From Pseudomonas palleroniana (lineage in GTDB: Bacteria > Pseudomonadota > Gammaproteobacteria > Pseudomonadales > Pseudomonadaceae), in assembly GCF_003031675.1 (NCBI RefSeq), contig NZ_PYWX01000018.1, positions 1 to 56,685 on the forward strand: a stretch of DNA of 56,685 nt, given 5' to 3'. Under the pieces are notes generated by a model. The model searched no databases. It was not told the DNA's origin and worked only from the letters and a program-made list of their open reading frames with translations. The position numbers and the translations under genes were made by a program. Below are positions 6,857-15,715 of the stretch, piece by piece; within the stretch, counting starts at the first letter, position 1, and every line of letters begins with the position of its first letter.

Positions 6857-7708
6857 ATGAAGATGCGACGACTCTTGGGCGCAGCTGCCACTCTGGTAGT
6901 TGCGATGAGCTCCACACTGGCCAGCGCCGACAGCAAAACCCTGAGCATCGGCTATGTGGACGGTTGGTCCGACAGCGTTGCCACTACTCATGTGGCGGCA
7001 GAGGTGATCAAGGAAAAACTCGGTTACGACGTGAAGCTGCAAGCCGTCGCCACCGGGATCATGTGGCAGGGCGTCGCCACCGGCAAGCTCGACGCCATGC
7101 TCTCCGCGTGGCTGCCTGTGACCCACGGTGAGTACTGGGCCAAGAACAAAGACAAGGTGGTCGACTACGGCCCCAACTTCAAGGATGCGAAGATCGGCCT
7201 GATCGTGCCGGAGTACGTCAAGGCCAAATCCATCGAAGACCTCAAGACTGATACGACCTTCAAGAACAAGATCGTCGGCATCGATGCCGGTTCAGGCGTG
7301 ATGCTCAAGACCGACGAAGCCATCAAGCAATACGGTCTGGACTATAAGCTGCAAGCCAGCTCGGGCGCGGCGATGATCGCCGAACTGACCCGTGCCGAAG
7401 ACAAGCAGGAATCCATTGCCGTCACCGGTTGGGTGCCGCACTGGATGTTCGCCAAATGGAAACTGCGCTTCCTGGACGATCCAAAGGGCGTTTATGGCGC
7501 TGCTGAAACCGTCAACAGCATCGGCAGCAAGGGCCTGGAGAAGAAAGCGCCGGAAGTCGCGGCCTTCCTGAAGAAATTCCAGTGGGCCTCCAAGGACGAA
7601 ATCGGCGAAGTCATGCTGGCGATCCAGGAAGGTGCCAAGCCTGATGCCGCGGCCAAGGATTGGGTGGCCAAGCACCCTGAGCGCGTCGCTGAGTGGACCG
7701 CTAAGTAA
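6857..7708 (+). CDS. betX: Glycine-betaine-type ABC substrate-binding protein (BetX-like)
   Basis: 283 aa periplasmic binding protein of the OpuAC family with a signal peptide (LLGAAATLVVAMSSTLASA, cut near residue 24). OpuAC features: IGYVDGWSDSVATTHVAAEV, the W-rich ligand pocket (TGIMWQGVATGKLDAMLSAW and VTGWVPHWMFAKWKLRFLDD). Pseudomonas has orphan binding proteins (CbcX, CaiX, BetX) that share one Cbc transporter for choline, carnitine and betaine. No permease or ATPase is next to this gene, and it is followed by yjcH-actP as I recall for betX in P. aeruginosa, so BetX is the best name. The ATG at 6857 has GGGGA 6 nt upstream and starts the signal peptide; earlier in-frame starts add an unlikely 30-residue extension. 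Confidence 0.85.
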   Translation: MKMRRLLGAAATLVVAMSSTLASADSKTLSIGYVDGWSDSVATTHVAAEVIKEKLGYDVKLQAVATGIMWQGVATGKLDAMLSAWLPVTHGEYWAKNKDKVVDYGPNFKDAKIGLIVPEYVKAKSIEDLKTDTTFKNKIVGIDAGSGVMLKTDEAIKQYGLDYKLQASSGAAMIAELTRAEDKQESIAVTGWVPHWMFAKWKLRFLDDPKGVYGAAETVNSIGSKGLEKKAPEVAAFLKKFQWASKDEIGEVMLAIQEGAKPDAAAKDWVAKHPERVAEWTAK

Positions 7709-7723
7709 TATTCTCTGATTTAA

Positions 7724-7757
7724 CCTTGTGGGAGGGGGGCTTGCCCTTTCCCACAGG
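7724..7757. repeat. Degenerate REP sequence
   Basis: CTTGTGGGAGGGGGGCTTGC followed by CCTTTCCCACAGG resembles the REPs at 4881 and 56572 but with altered spacing. It lies just after betX and may separate it from yjcH-actP. Confidence 0.6.
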
Positions 7758-7904
7758 GGTATCCCCCCCTCTGCAAATCCTCCTGCACCCTCGAAAACCC
7801 TCGCTACACTCCCTCTAATACTAAGGTCGTCTGGAACCTGTTCCAGAGCCGCATACAGTGGATACGTTCCAATAATAAAAAGCTGTGCTGCGAGGATAAA
7901 AACA

Positions 7905-8216
7905 ATGAACGACAGCATTTACCTCTCGATTCAAAACAGCCCGCGTTTCAAGGAGCTGGTGAGAAAAAGGGAAAGATTCGCCTGGATTCTCTCGGCGATC
8001 ATGCTTGGGCTTTACTCCGCTTTCATCCTGTTGATTGCCTATGGACCGCAAGTGCTGGGCGCCAAGATCAGTCCTGGCTCCTCGATTACGTGGGGCATTC
8101 CCTTGGGCGTCGGATTGATTGTGTCCGCTTTCATCCTGACCGGCATTTATGTGCGCCGGGCCAATGGCGAATTTGACGACCTGAACAATGCGATTCTCAA
8201 GGAGGCTGCGCAATGA
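7905..8216 (+). CDS. yjcH: DUF485 inner-membrane protein, YjcH-like
   Basis: 103 aa with two membrane helices ([20 protein letters not shown] and [20 protein letters not shown]), the DUF485 pattern. It ends in a soluble tail ([18 protein letters not shown]). YjcH is regularly encoded just before the acetate permease ActP and is thought to help it, though its exact role is not settled. The ATG at 7905 has GAGGAT upstream. Its stop overlaps the actP start by 4 bases (ATGA), indicating translational coupling. Confidence 0.9.
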   Translation: MNDSIYLSIQNSPRFKELVRKRERFAWILSAIMLGLYSAFILLIAYGPQVLGAKISPGSSITWGIPLGVGLIVSAFILTGIYVRRANGEFDDLNNAILKEAAQ

Positions 8217-9871
8217 TCCGGCGTCTATTGGCAGTATTCGGCGCTTCGCTGTTAGCTCCAGCTGTTTGGGCTGCGGATGCATTGACCGGCGAAGTGCACA
8301 AACAACCGCTGAACATCTCGGCGATCGTGATGTTTATCGCCTTTGTCGGCGCGACCCTGTGCATCACTTACTGGGCGTCCAAGCGCAACAAGTCGGCGGC
8401 CGACTACTATGCGGCCGGCGGCAAGATCACCGGGTTCCAGAATGGCCTGGCGATTGCCGGTGACTACATGTCGGCAGCGTCCTTCCTGGGCATTTCCGCA
8501 CTGGTCTACGCCTCGGGTTATGACGGGTTGATCTACTCGATCGGCTTCCTCGTGGGCTGGCCGATCATCCTGTTCCTGATCGCCGAGCGCTTGCGTAACC
8601 TGGGCAAGTACACCTTTGCCGACGTGGCGTCCTATCGCCTGGGCCAAACCCAGATCCGCAGCCTGTCGGCCTGCGGCTCGCTGGTGGTGGTCGCGTTCTA
8701 CCTGATCGCGCAGATGGTGGGTGCGGGCAAGTTGATCCAGTTGCTGTTCGGCCTGGATTACCACGTTGCGGTGATCCTGGTGGGTATCCTGATGTGCCTG
8801 TATGTGCTGTTCGGCGGCATGCTGGCGACCACTTGGGTGCAGATCATCAAGGCGGTGCTGTTGCTGTCCGGTGCCTCGTTCATGGCGCTGATGGTGATGA
8901 AGCACGTCAACTTCGACTTCAATACGTTGTTCTCCGAGGCGATCAAGGTCCACCCTAAAGGTGAAGCGATCATGAGCCCCGGCGGCCTGGTCAAAGACCC
9001 GATCTCCGCCTTCTCCCTTGGCCTGGCCCTGATGTTCGGGACCGCCGGCCTGCCGCATATCCTGATGCGCTTCTTCACCGTCAGCGACGCGAAGGAAGCG
9101 CGTAAGAGCGTGCTGTATGCCACGGGCTTCATCGGCTACTTCTATATCCTGACCTTTATCATCGGCTTCGGCGCGATCCTGCTGGTCAGCACCAACCCGG
9201 CGTTCAAGGATGCGGCAGGCGCCTTGTTGGGTGGCAATAACATGGCGGCGGTGCACCTGGCCAATGCGGTGGGTGGCAGTATCTTCCTGGGCTTCATCTC
9301 GGCCGTGGCTTTCGCCACCATCCTGGCGGTGGTCGCGGGCCTGACCCTGGCCGGTGCGTCTGCGGTGTCACACGACCTGTATGCCAGCGTGATCAGGAAG
9401 GGCAAGGCCAACGAGAAAGATGAGATTCGCGTGTCGAAGATCACCACCGTGGCCTTGGGTGTCTTGGCGATCGGCCTGGGTATTCTGTTCGAAAGCCAGA
9501 ACATTGCGTTCATGGTCGGCCTGGCGTTCTCGATTGCTGCCAGCTGTAACTTCCCGGTACTGCTGCTTTCCATGTACTGGAAAAAGCTCACGACCCGTGG
9601 CGCGATGATCGGCGGCTGGCTGGGGCTGGTCAGTGCTGTCGGCCTGATGATCCTCGGTCCGACCATCTGGGTCTCGATCCTGCACCATGAAAAAGCTATC
9701 TTCCCGTATGAATACCCGGCGCTGTTCTCGATGATCATTGCGTTCATCGGCATCTGGTTCTTCTCCATCACCGACAAGTCGGCGGCGGCAGAGAAGGAGC
9801 GTGCGCTGTTCTTCCCGCAGTTTGTGCGTTCGCAGACTGGCCTGGGGGCGAGCGGGGCGGTCAATCACTAA
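8213..9871 (+). CDS. actP: Cation/acetate symporter ActP
   Basis: 552 aa, sodium:solute symporter family. After a signal-like N-terminus ([16 protein letters not shown]) there are about 13 hydrophobic helices. Signature stretches include [37 protein letters not shown] and [20 protein letters not shown]. ActP takes up acetate and some other short monocarboxylates. It forms an operon with yjcH (4-bp overlap). acs, its partner in E. coli, is not in the window. A strong terminator follows. Confidence 0.94.
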   Translation: MIRRLLAVFGASLLAPAVWAADALTGEVHKQPLNISAIVMFIAFVGATLCITYWASKRNKSAADYYAAGGKITGFQNGLAIAGDYMSAASFLGISALVYASGYDGLIYSIGFLVGWPIILFLIAERLRNLGKYTFADVASYRLGQTQIRSLSACGSLVVVAFYLIAQMVGAGKLIQLLFGLDYHVAVILVGILMCLYVLFGGMLATTWVQIIKAVLLLSGASFMALMVMKHVNFDFNTLFSEAIKVHPKGEAIMSPGGLVKDPISAFSLGLALMFGTAGLPHILMRFFTVSDAKEARKSVLYATGFIGYFYILTFIIGFGAILLVSTNPAFKDAAGALLGGNNMAAVHLANAVGGSIFLGFISAVAFATILAVVAGLTLAGASAVSHDLYASVIRKGKANEKDEIRVSKITTVALGVLAIGLGILFESQNIAFMVGLAFSIAASCNFPVLLLSMYWKKLTTRGAMIGGWLGLVSAVGLMILGPTIWVSILHHEKAIFPYEYPALFSMIIAFIGIWFFSITDKSAAAEKERALFFPQFVRSQTGLGASGAVNH

Positions 9872-9888
9872 GGTTGGCGCTGGATAAG

Positions 9889-9921
9889 AATGCCCCGGTC
9901 GAAAGGCCGGGGCATTTTTTT
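9889..9921 (+). terminator. Terminator of yjcH-actP
   Basis: Stem TGCCCCGG/CCGGGGCA (9891-9898 with 9907-9914) with a short loop and seven T. Confidence 0.93.
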
Positions 9922-9933
9922 GGCCTGGCGTTT

Positions 9934-10501
9934 GATCGTTCCCACGCTCTGCGTGGGAATGCCTCTTGTGACGCTTTGCGTCACGCCTTGGGACGCAGAG
10001 CGCCCCGGTATGCATTCCCACGCGGAGCGTGGGAACGATCAGCTTGGTTGCGATTTTCCAGCTTCGTAATATCACGCGACTGGTTTTGATCGTTCCCACG
10101 CTCTGCGTGGGAATGCCTCTTGTGATGCTCTGCGTCACGCCTTGGGATGCAGAGCGCCCCGGTATGCATTCCCACGCGGAGCGTGGGAACGATCGGCTTG
10201 GTTGCGATTTTCCAGCTTCGTAATATCACGCGACTGGTTTTGATCGTTCCCACGCTCTGCGTGGGAATGCCTCTTGAGACGCTCCGCGTCACGCCTTGGG
10301 ACGCAGAGCGCCCCGGTATGCATTCCCACGCGGAGCGTGGGAACGATCGGCTTGGTTGCGATTTTCCAGCTTCGGAATGTCACGCGACTGGTTTTGATCG
10401 TTCCCACGCTCTGCGTGGGAATGCCTCTTGTGATGCTCTGCGTCACGCCTTGGGACGCAGAGCGCCCCGGTATGCTTTCCCACGCGGAGCGTGGGAACGA
10501 A
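9934..10501. repeat. Four-copy 154-bp tandem array of palindromic blocks with gltA-tail spacers
   Basis: Blocks of about 107 bp at 9934-10040, 10088-10194, 10242-10348 and 10396-10501, each bounded by GATCGTTCCCACGC and its inverse. Internal sub-palindromes include GTTCCCACGCTCTGCGTGGG and TGACGC-TTTGCGTCA. The exact period is 154. The three 47-bp spacers each contain a 34-base stretch (first copy 10048-10081) that matches the 3' end of gltA (10578-10611) at 31 of 34 positions in the same orientation; the gltA stop codon is not preserved in them. Copies differ by a few substitutions. The array fills the gap between two convergent genes and has no gene of its own. Confidence 0.93.
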
Positions 10502-10520
10502 CAGGTCAGCCGACACAAAC

Positions 10521-10552
10521 AAAAACGGCCTCCACGAAGGGAGGCCGTTTTC
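10521..10552 (-). terminator. Terminator of gltA
   Basis: On the minus strand, stem AACGGCCTCC/GGAGGCCGTT is followed by a T-run, 22 bases past the gltA stop. It lies between gltA and the palindromic array. Confidence 0.93.
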
Positions 10553-10573
10553 ATTGCAACAAGCAGTCGGTGC

Positions 10574-11863
10574 TTACTTGCGATCTTCCAGCTTGGTAAT
10601 GTCACGCGACTCGTAGCCGGTGTACAGCTGGCGCGGGCGGCCAATCTTGTACGGGCTGGAGAGCATTTCTTTCCAGTGGGAGATCCAGCCCACGGTCCGC
10701 GCCAGAGCGAAGATCACGGTGAACATGCTGGTTGGAATGCCGATCGCCTTGAGGATGATCCCCGAGTAGAAGTCGACGTTCGGGTACAGCGAGCGTTCGA
10801 TGAAGTAAGGGTCGGTCAGGGCGATCTCTTCCAGGCGCATGGCCAGTTCGAGTTGCGGGTCGTTCTTGATGCCCAGTTCCTTCAACACTTCGTCGCAGGT
10901 CTGCTTCATCACGGTGGCACGCGGGTCGCGATTCTTGTAGACGCGGTGACCGAAGCCCATCAACTTGAACGGATCGTTCTTGTCCTTGGCCTTGGCGATG
11001 AACTTGTCGATGTTGGAGACATCGCCGATTTCATCGAGCATGGTCAATACGGCTTCGTTCGCACCGCCGTGGGCAGGGCCCCACAATGCGGCGATACCGG
11101 CGGCGATACAGGCGAACGGGTTGGCACCCGAAGAGCCGGCCAGGCGTACGGTAGAAGTGGAGGCGTTTTGCTCGTGGTCGGCGTGGAGGATGAAGATCCG
11201 GTCCATCGCCTTGGCCAGTACCGGGCTGATCGGTTTGATCTCGCACGGGGTGTTGAACATCATGTGCAGGAAGTTTTCCGCGTACGACAGGTCGTTGCGC
11301 GGGTACATCATGGGTTGACCCATGGAGTACTTGTAAACCATCGCGGCCAGGGTCGGCATCTTGGCAACCAGGCGGATCGCGGAGATTTCGCGATGCTGCG
11401 GGTTATTGATGTCCAGGGAGTCGTGATAGAAGGCCGACAGGGCGCCGACCACGCCACACATGACCGCCATCGGGTGGGCATCGCGACGGAAACCGTTGAA
11501 GAAGGTCTTCAACTGCTCGTGAACCATGGTGTGGTTCTTGACGTTACTGACAAACTTGGCTTTCTGCTCGGCGGTTGGCAATTCGCCATTTAGCAGCAAA
11601 TAGCAGGTTTCCAGGTAGTCCGACTTCTCAGCCAGTTGCTCGATCGGGTAGCCCCGATGCAGCAGGATGCCATTATCCCCATCGATATAGGTGATCTTCG
11701 ACTCGCAAGAGGCGGTCGACATGAAGCCTGGGTCGAATGTGAAACGGCCCGTGGCCGTCAGGCCCCGTACGTCGATTACATCGGGACCAACGGTGCCGGT
11801 TAAAATGGGCAGCTCGACGGGGGCTGCGCCCTCGATGATCAACTGCGCTTTTTTGTCAGCCAT
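10574..11863 (-). CDS. gltA: Citrate synthase, type II
   Basis: 429 aa. Condenses acetyl-CoA and oxaloacetate to citrate, the entry step of the TCA cycle. Active-site stretches of the Gram-negative hexameric type: [34 protein letters not shown] (catalytic His) and [15 protein letters not shown]. Length and both ends are typical. AGGAGG lies 5 nt before the ATG, and a TTGACA-N16-TATAGT promoter lies about 60 bp upstream. It is divergent from sdhCDAB, so citrate formation and succinate oxidation share one control region. Confidence 0.98.
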   Translation of the reverse strand: MADKKAQLIIEGAAPVELPILTGTVGPDVIDVRGLTATGRFTFDPGFMSTASCESKITYIDGDNGILLHRGYPIEQLAEKSDYLETCYLLLNGELPTAEQKAKFVSNVKNHTMVHEQLKTFFNGFRRDAHPMAVMCGVVGALSAFYHDSLDINNPQHREISAIRLVAKMPTLAAMVYKYSMGQPMMYPRNDLSYAENFLHMMFNTPCEIKPISPVLAKAMDRIFILHADHEQNASTSTVRLAGSSGANPFACIAAGIAALWGPAHGGANEAVLTMLDEIGDVSNIDKFIAKAKDKNDPFKLMGFGHRVYKNRDPRATVMKQTCDEVLKELGIKNDPQLELAMRLEEIALTDPYFIERSLYPNVDFYSGIILKAIGIPTSMFTVIFALARTVGWISHWKEMLSSPYKIGRPRQLYTGYESRDITKLEDRK

Positions 11864-11921
11864 GTGGCCTCCTATTTATGCTTCAAATCATCAGACAGAC
11901 CCCCCACGCAGGGCCCGCACC

Positions 11922-11949
11922 ACTATAGTGAGATAAATTCAGATGTCAA
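11922..11949 (-). promoter_or_regulatory. Sigma70-like promoter of gltA
   Basis: On the minus strand TTGACA (11944-11949), 16 bases, TATAGT (11922-11927). This is close to consensus and about 58 bp before the gltA start codon. Confidence 0.75.
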
Positions 11950-12063
11950 TTTGCCTAAAGTCTTGCTCCAGAAGGCTTTAACCATACTTTTTCGTCGAAA
12001 TTGCCTGCCATTTACGCCTTTTATCCGGTTAAAGCAATGCGCTATTCGGGTGAGGAGTGCGCG

Positions 12064-12092
12064 TTGTCATTAGTAACCTAACTGTCTATACT
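12064..12092 (+). promoter_or_regulatory. Sigma70-like promoter of the sdh operon
   Basis: TTGTCA (12064-12069), 17 bases, TATACT (12087-12092). It leaves a leader of roughly 125 bases before sdhC, long enough for post-transcriptional control. The rest of the 362-bp gltA-sdhC gap shows no other gene. Confidence 0.7.
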
Positions 12093-12225
12093 CGGCCTCC
12101 GACCGCCAGGGGCTTTTGGGCCTGATTTGATGGGGGTCGCATCCCTGGGTGGTGGTTACCTGACCAGTGCACTCCCCAACAACTTTGCCCTGATTGTTAG
12201 GGGCTCTTCAGTGTGAAAAAAAGCC

Positions 12226-12600
12226 GTGAATAGCCAACGACCTGTAAACCTAGACCTAAGGACCATCAAACTCCCCATCACCGGCGTTACGTCGTTCCTG
12301 CACCGTGTTTCCGGCATCATCCTCTTCCTGGGCTTGGGCATCATGCTTTATGCATTGAGCAAATCCCTGGGTTCCGAGGAAGGATACGCCGAGGTGAAGG
12401 CATGCTTGACCAGCCCGCTGGCCAAGTTCGTAGCATGGGGCCTCCTGTCCGCTCTGCTTTATCACCTGGTAGCCGGTGTGCGCCACTTGATCATGGATGC
12501 GGGTATCGGTGAGACGCTGGAAGGCGGCCGCCTGGGCTCGAAAATCATCATCGCCATTTCCGTGGTGCTGATCGTTCTGGCAGGAGTTTGGATATGGTAA
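12226..12600 (+). CDS. sdhC: Succinate dehydrogenase cytochrome b556 subunit
   Basis: 124 aa inner-membrane anchor of complex II. Three helices are visible (about residues 28-48, 64-84, 103-123). The family segment ITGVTSFLHRVSGIILFLGL is present, and the His in LLYHLVAGVRHLIMD is the expected heme ligand region. The start codon is GTG at 12226: the product (NSQRPVNLDLRTIKLP) matches known pseudomonad SdhC N-termini, and no in-frame ATG serves better. The ribosome site is weak (GTGAAAAAAAGCC precedes), which suggests tight or regulated initiation. The stop overlaps the sdhD start. Confidence 0.95.
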   Translation: MNSQRPVNLDLRTIKLPITGVTSFLHRVSGIILFLGLGIMLYALSKSLGSEEGYAEVKACLTSPLAKFVAWGLLSALLYHLVAGVRHLIMDAGIGETLEGGRLGSKIIIAISVVLIVLAGVWIW

Positions 12601-12962
12601 CCAGCGTTACGAACCTTTCGCGTTCGGGCCTCTATGACTGGATGGCACAGCGTGTGTCTGCGGTCGTTCTCGCGGCTTATTTCATTTTCCTGATCGGATA
12701 CCTCGTCGCAAATCCGGGCATCGGCTATGAGCAATGGCACGGCCTGTTTTCCCATAATGCGATGCGAATCTTCAGTCTGCTGGCCCTTGTAGCCCTGGGC
12801 GCTCACGCCTGGGTCGGCATGTGGACCATCGCGACCGACTACCTGACGCCGATGGCGCTGGGCAAGTCCGCGACCGCAGTACGTTTCCTCTTCCAGGCAG
12901 TATGCGGCGTCGCGATGTTCGCTTACTTCGTCTGGGGTGTGCAGATTCTTTGGGGTATCTGA
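12594..12962 (+). CDS. sdhD: Succinate dehydrogenase membrane anchor subunit
   Basis: 122 aa, second membrane anchor of complex II, with three helices and the conserved LVALGAHAWVGMWTIATDYL stretch whose His is the likely heme ligand near the quinone site. The ATG at 12594 is preceded by CAGGAG at 12581-12586 and overlaps the end of sdhC by 7 bases; a TTG two codons earlier is unlikely. It is followed after 3 bases by sdhA. Confidence 0.95.
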   Translation: MVTSVTNLSRSGLYDWMAQRVSAVVLAAYFIFLIGYLVANPGIGYEQWHGLFSHNAMRIFSLLALVALGAHAWVGMWTIATDYLTPMALGKSATAVRFLFQAVCGVAMFAYFVWGVQILWGI

Positions 12963-12965
12963 TTC

Positions 12966-14738
12966 ATGGCTAACATTCCAACTATTTCCTTCGACGCCAT
13001 CATTATTGGTGGCGGCGGTGCGGGCATGCGCGCAGCGCTGCAGCTGGCCCAGGGCGGTCACAAGACTGCCGTGATCACCAAGGTGTTCCCGACTCGTTCT
13101 CACACCGTATCGGCCCAGGGTGGCATCACTTGCGCCATCGCCTCCGCCGACCCGAACGATGACTGGCGCTGGCACATGTACGATACCGTCAAGGGTTCCG
13201 ACTACATCGGTGACCAGGACGCTATCGAATACATGTGTCAGGAAGGCCCGGCCGCGGTGTTCGAGCTGGACCACATGGGTCTGCCGTTTTCCCGTACCGA
13301 GCAAGGCCGTATCTACCAGCGTCCATTCGGCGGTCAGTCGAAGGATTACGGCAAGGGCGGGCAGGCTGCCCGTACCTGCGCCGCTTCCGACCGTACCGGT
13401 CACGCGCTGCTGCACACCCTTTATCAGGGCAACCTGAAAGCCGGTACCACGTTCCTGAACGAGTACTACGCGGTGGATCTGGTGAAGAACGCCGACGGTG
13501 CATTCGTCGGCGTGATCGCCATCTGCATCGAAACCGGTGAAACCACCTACATCCGCGCCAACGCTACCGTTCTGGCGACAGGGGGCGCAGGCCGTATCTA
13601 CGCTTCGACCACCAACGCCCTGATCAACACCGGTGACGGCGTCGGCATGGCTCTGCGTGCTGGCGTGCCGGTACAAGATATCGAAATGTGGCAGTTCCAC
13701 CCGACCGGTATTGCCGGCGCCGGTGTACTGGTGACCGAAGGTTGCCGTGGTGAAGGTGGTTACCTGATCAACAAGCATGGCGAGCGTTTCATGGAGCGTT
13801 ACGCTCCGAACGCCAAAGACCTTGCCGGTCGTGACGTCGTGGCCCGTTCGATGGTCAAGGAAATCATCGCCGGTAACGGCTGTGGCCCGAATGGCGACCA
13901 CGTACTGCTGAAACTCGATCACCTGGGTGAAGAAGTACTGCACAGCCGCCTGCCAGGTATCTGCGAACTGTCCAAGACTTTCGCCCACGTTGACCCGGTA
14001 GTTGCCCCGGTTCCGGTTGTTCCGACTTGCCACTATATGATGGGCGGCGTGCCGACCAACATTCACGGCCAGGCGATCACCCAGAATGCCGACGGCCAGG
14101 ACGAGATCATCCACGGTCTGTTCGCCGTAGGCGAAGTGGCTTGCGTATCGGTACACGGCGCCAACCGTCTGGGCGGCAACTCGCTGCTCGACCTGGTGGT
14201 ATTCGGCCGCGCTGCCGGCCTGCACCTGGAAAAGGCGCTGACCGACGGTATCCATTACGACGACGCGACCGAAGCCGACATCAACCGGGCCATGGCGCGC
14301 CTGAACGCTCTGAACGAGCGTACCGATGGCGAAGACGTGGCTACCCTGCGTCGCGAGCTGCAAAGCTGCATGCAGAACTACTTCGGTGTATTCCGTACCG
14401 GCGAATACATGCAGAAGGGTATTGCTCAGCTGGCTGACCTGCGCAAGCGCATCGCCAACGTCAAGATCAACGATAAGAGCAAGGCGTTCAACACTGCCCG
14501 TATCGAAGCCCTTGAGCTGCAAAACCTGCTGGAAGTGGCTGAAGCGACTGCGATCGCCGCCGAGGTTCGTAAAGAATCCCGTGGTGCCCACGCCCGTGAA
14601 GACTTTGAAGATCGCGACGACGAAAACTGGTTGTGCCACACCCTGTACTTCCCGGGTGACAAGCGCGTAACCAAGCGTGCCGTGAACTTCTCGCCGAAGA
14701 CGGTTCCGACGTTTGAACCGAAGATTCGGACTTACTAA
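12966..14738 (+). CDS. sdhA: Succinate dehydrogenase flavoprotein subunit
   Basis: 590 aa. Oxidises succinate to fumarate with covalently bound FAD on the cytoplasmic face of the inner membrane. Residues seen: dinucleotide-binding [17 protein letters not shown] at about 12-28; [10 protein letters not shown] with His46 as the FAD-linking histidine; [39 protein letters not shown]. The length is typical and both ends are intact. Central gene of sdhCDAB, with short spacing on both sides. Confidence 0.98.
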   Translation: MANIPTISFDAIIIGGGGAGMRAALQLAQGGHKTAVITKVFPTRSHTVSAQGGITCAIASADPNDDWRWHMYDTVKGSDYIGDQDAIEYMCQEGPAAVFELDHMGLPFSRTEQGRIYQRPFGGQSKDYGKGGQAARTCAASDRTGHALLHTLYQGNLKAGTTFLNEYYAVDLVKNADGAFVGVIAICIETGETTYIRANATVLATGGAGRIYASTTNALINTGDGVGMALRAGVPVQDIEMWQFHPTGIAGAGVLVTEGCRGEGGYLINKHGERFMERYAPNAKDLAGRDVVARSMVKEIIAGNGCGPNGDHVLLKLDHLGEEVLHSRLPGICELSKTFAHVDPVVAPVPVVPTCHYMMGGVPTNIHGQAITQNADGQDEIIHGLFAVGEVACVSVHGANRLGGNSLLDLVVFGRAAGLHLEKALTDGIHYDDATEADINRAMARLNALNERTDGEDVATLRRELQSCMQNYFGVFRTGEYMQKGIAQLADLRKRIANVKINDKSKAFNTARIEALELQNLLEVAEATAIAAEVRKESRGAHAREDFEDRDDENWLCHTLYFPGDKRVTKRAVNFSPKTVPTFEPKIRTY

Positions 14739-14749
14739 GGGTGGCTGCC

Positions 14750-15454
14750 ATGTTGAAAGTCAGTGTTTATCGCTACAACCCTGATCAGGACGCTGCGCCG
14801 TTCATGCAGGAGTTCCAGGTCGATACCGGTGGTAAAGACCTGATGGTGCTGGATGTATTGGCACTGATCAAAGAGCAGGACGAAGGTTTCTCCTATCGTC
14901 GCTCTTGCCGCGAGGGCGTTTGTGGCTCCGACGGCATGAACATCAACGGCAAGAATGGCCTGGCGTGCATCACGCCGCTGTCCGCCGTGGTGAAAGGCAA
15001 CAAGCTGATCGTTCGTCCTCTGCCAGGTTTGCCGGTTATCCGTGACCTGGTCGTCGATATGAGCATCTTCTACAAGCAATACGAGAAAGTTAAGCCGTTC
15101 CTGCAGAACGACACGCCGGCTCCGGCCATCGAGCGTCTGCAGTCCCCGGAAGAGCGTGAAAAGCTCGACGGTCTGTACGAGTGCATCCTGTGCGCTTGCT
15201 GCTCGACTTCGTGCCCGTCCTTCTGGTGGAACCCGGACAAATTCCTGGGTCCAGCCGCTCTGCTGCAAGCTTATCGCTTCCTGGCAGACAGCCGTGATAC
15301 CAAGACCTCCGAGCGTCTGGCTTCACTGGATGACCCGTTCAGCGTATTCCGCTGCCGCGGGATCATGAACTGCGTCAACGTATGTCCCAAAGGCCTGAAC
15401 CCGACTAAGGCCATTGGTCACATCCGTAACATGCTGCTGCAAAGCGGCGTGTAA
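14750..15454 (+). CDS. sdhB: Succinate dehydrogenase iron-sulfur subunit
   Basis: 234 aa. Carries electrons from FAD to the quinone through three clusters. Ligands are visible in order: SCREGVCGSDGMN...LAC for [2Fe-2S] (with Asp as in E. coli), CILCACCSTSCP for [4Fe-4S] and CRGIMNCVNVCPKG for [3Fe-4S]. The ATG at 14750 was chosen over the GTG at 14741 because AAGG sits 9 nt before the ATG and the product then starts LKVSVYRYNPD, like other SdhB proteins. Last gene of the sdh set; 261 bp separate it from sucA, with no strong terminator seen in between. Confidence 0.97.
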   Translation: MLKVSVYRYNPDQDAAPFMQEFQVDTGGKDLMVLDVLALIKEQDEGFSYRRSCREGVCGSDGMNINGKNGLACITPLSAVVKGNKLIVRPLPGLPVIRDLVVDMSIFYKQYEKVKPFLQNDTPAPAIERLQSPEEREKLDGLYECILCACCSTSCPSFWWNPDKFLGPAALLQAYRFLADSRDTKTSERLASLDDPFSVFRCRGIMNCVNVCPKGLNPTKAIGHIRNMLLQSGV

Positions 15455-15715
15455 GCGACGTTGTAGCAAAGCAGGACCGTTGTGCCCGTAGATGCTGCGG
15501 CGCAGGCTTCAACCGGCGCCGTAGTTTTAACCTGAGCAGCGACTTACAAGGTCGCGGCTCTTATTTTGAAGAAATGAGACAAGCAGGGGCATCCGGGTTG
15601 GTACCCGGACTATCAGCGTGATCCTAAGTGGCTTGTTTTGGTCGCTGCACTCGGCCTTTTGCAAGCAGACTCGGTGTCTTCGCCGGTGGTGTCCCCTAAC
15701 CGAGGGTGACCAAGC

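Noticed and set aside
10041..10395. gltA-like spacers as gltA pseudogenes
   Set aside because: Only about 34 bases are retained, in each case as part of the repeat unit; better described as repeat content.
9934..10501. Regular repeats as a possible CRISPR array
   Set aside because: The repeat blocks are 107 bp and themselves palindromic, the spacers are near-identical copies of the gltA tail, and no cas genes are present.
9981..10644. Repeated open frames encoding HAERGND-like peptides in the tandem array
   Set aside because: These are translations of the palindromic repeats and vary only with repeat copy; no ribosome sites or family match.
12462..14639. 725-codon open frame on the minus strand opposite sdhA and sdhD
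   Set aside because: It is the shadow of a high-GC coding gene; the product has no recognisable domain and sdhA is unmistakable on the other strand.
15455..15715. Separate promoter or small gene between sdhB and sucA
   Set aside because: No promoter close to consensus and no credible small ORF; left unannotated.
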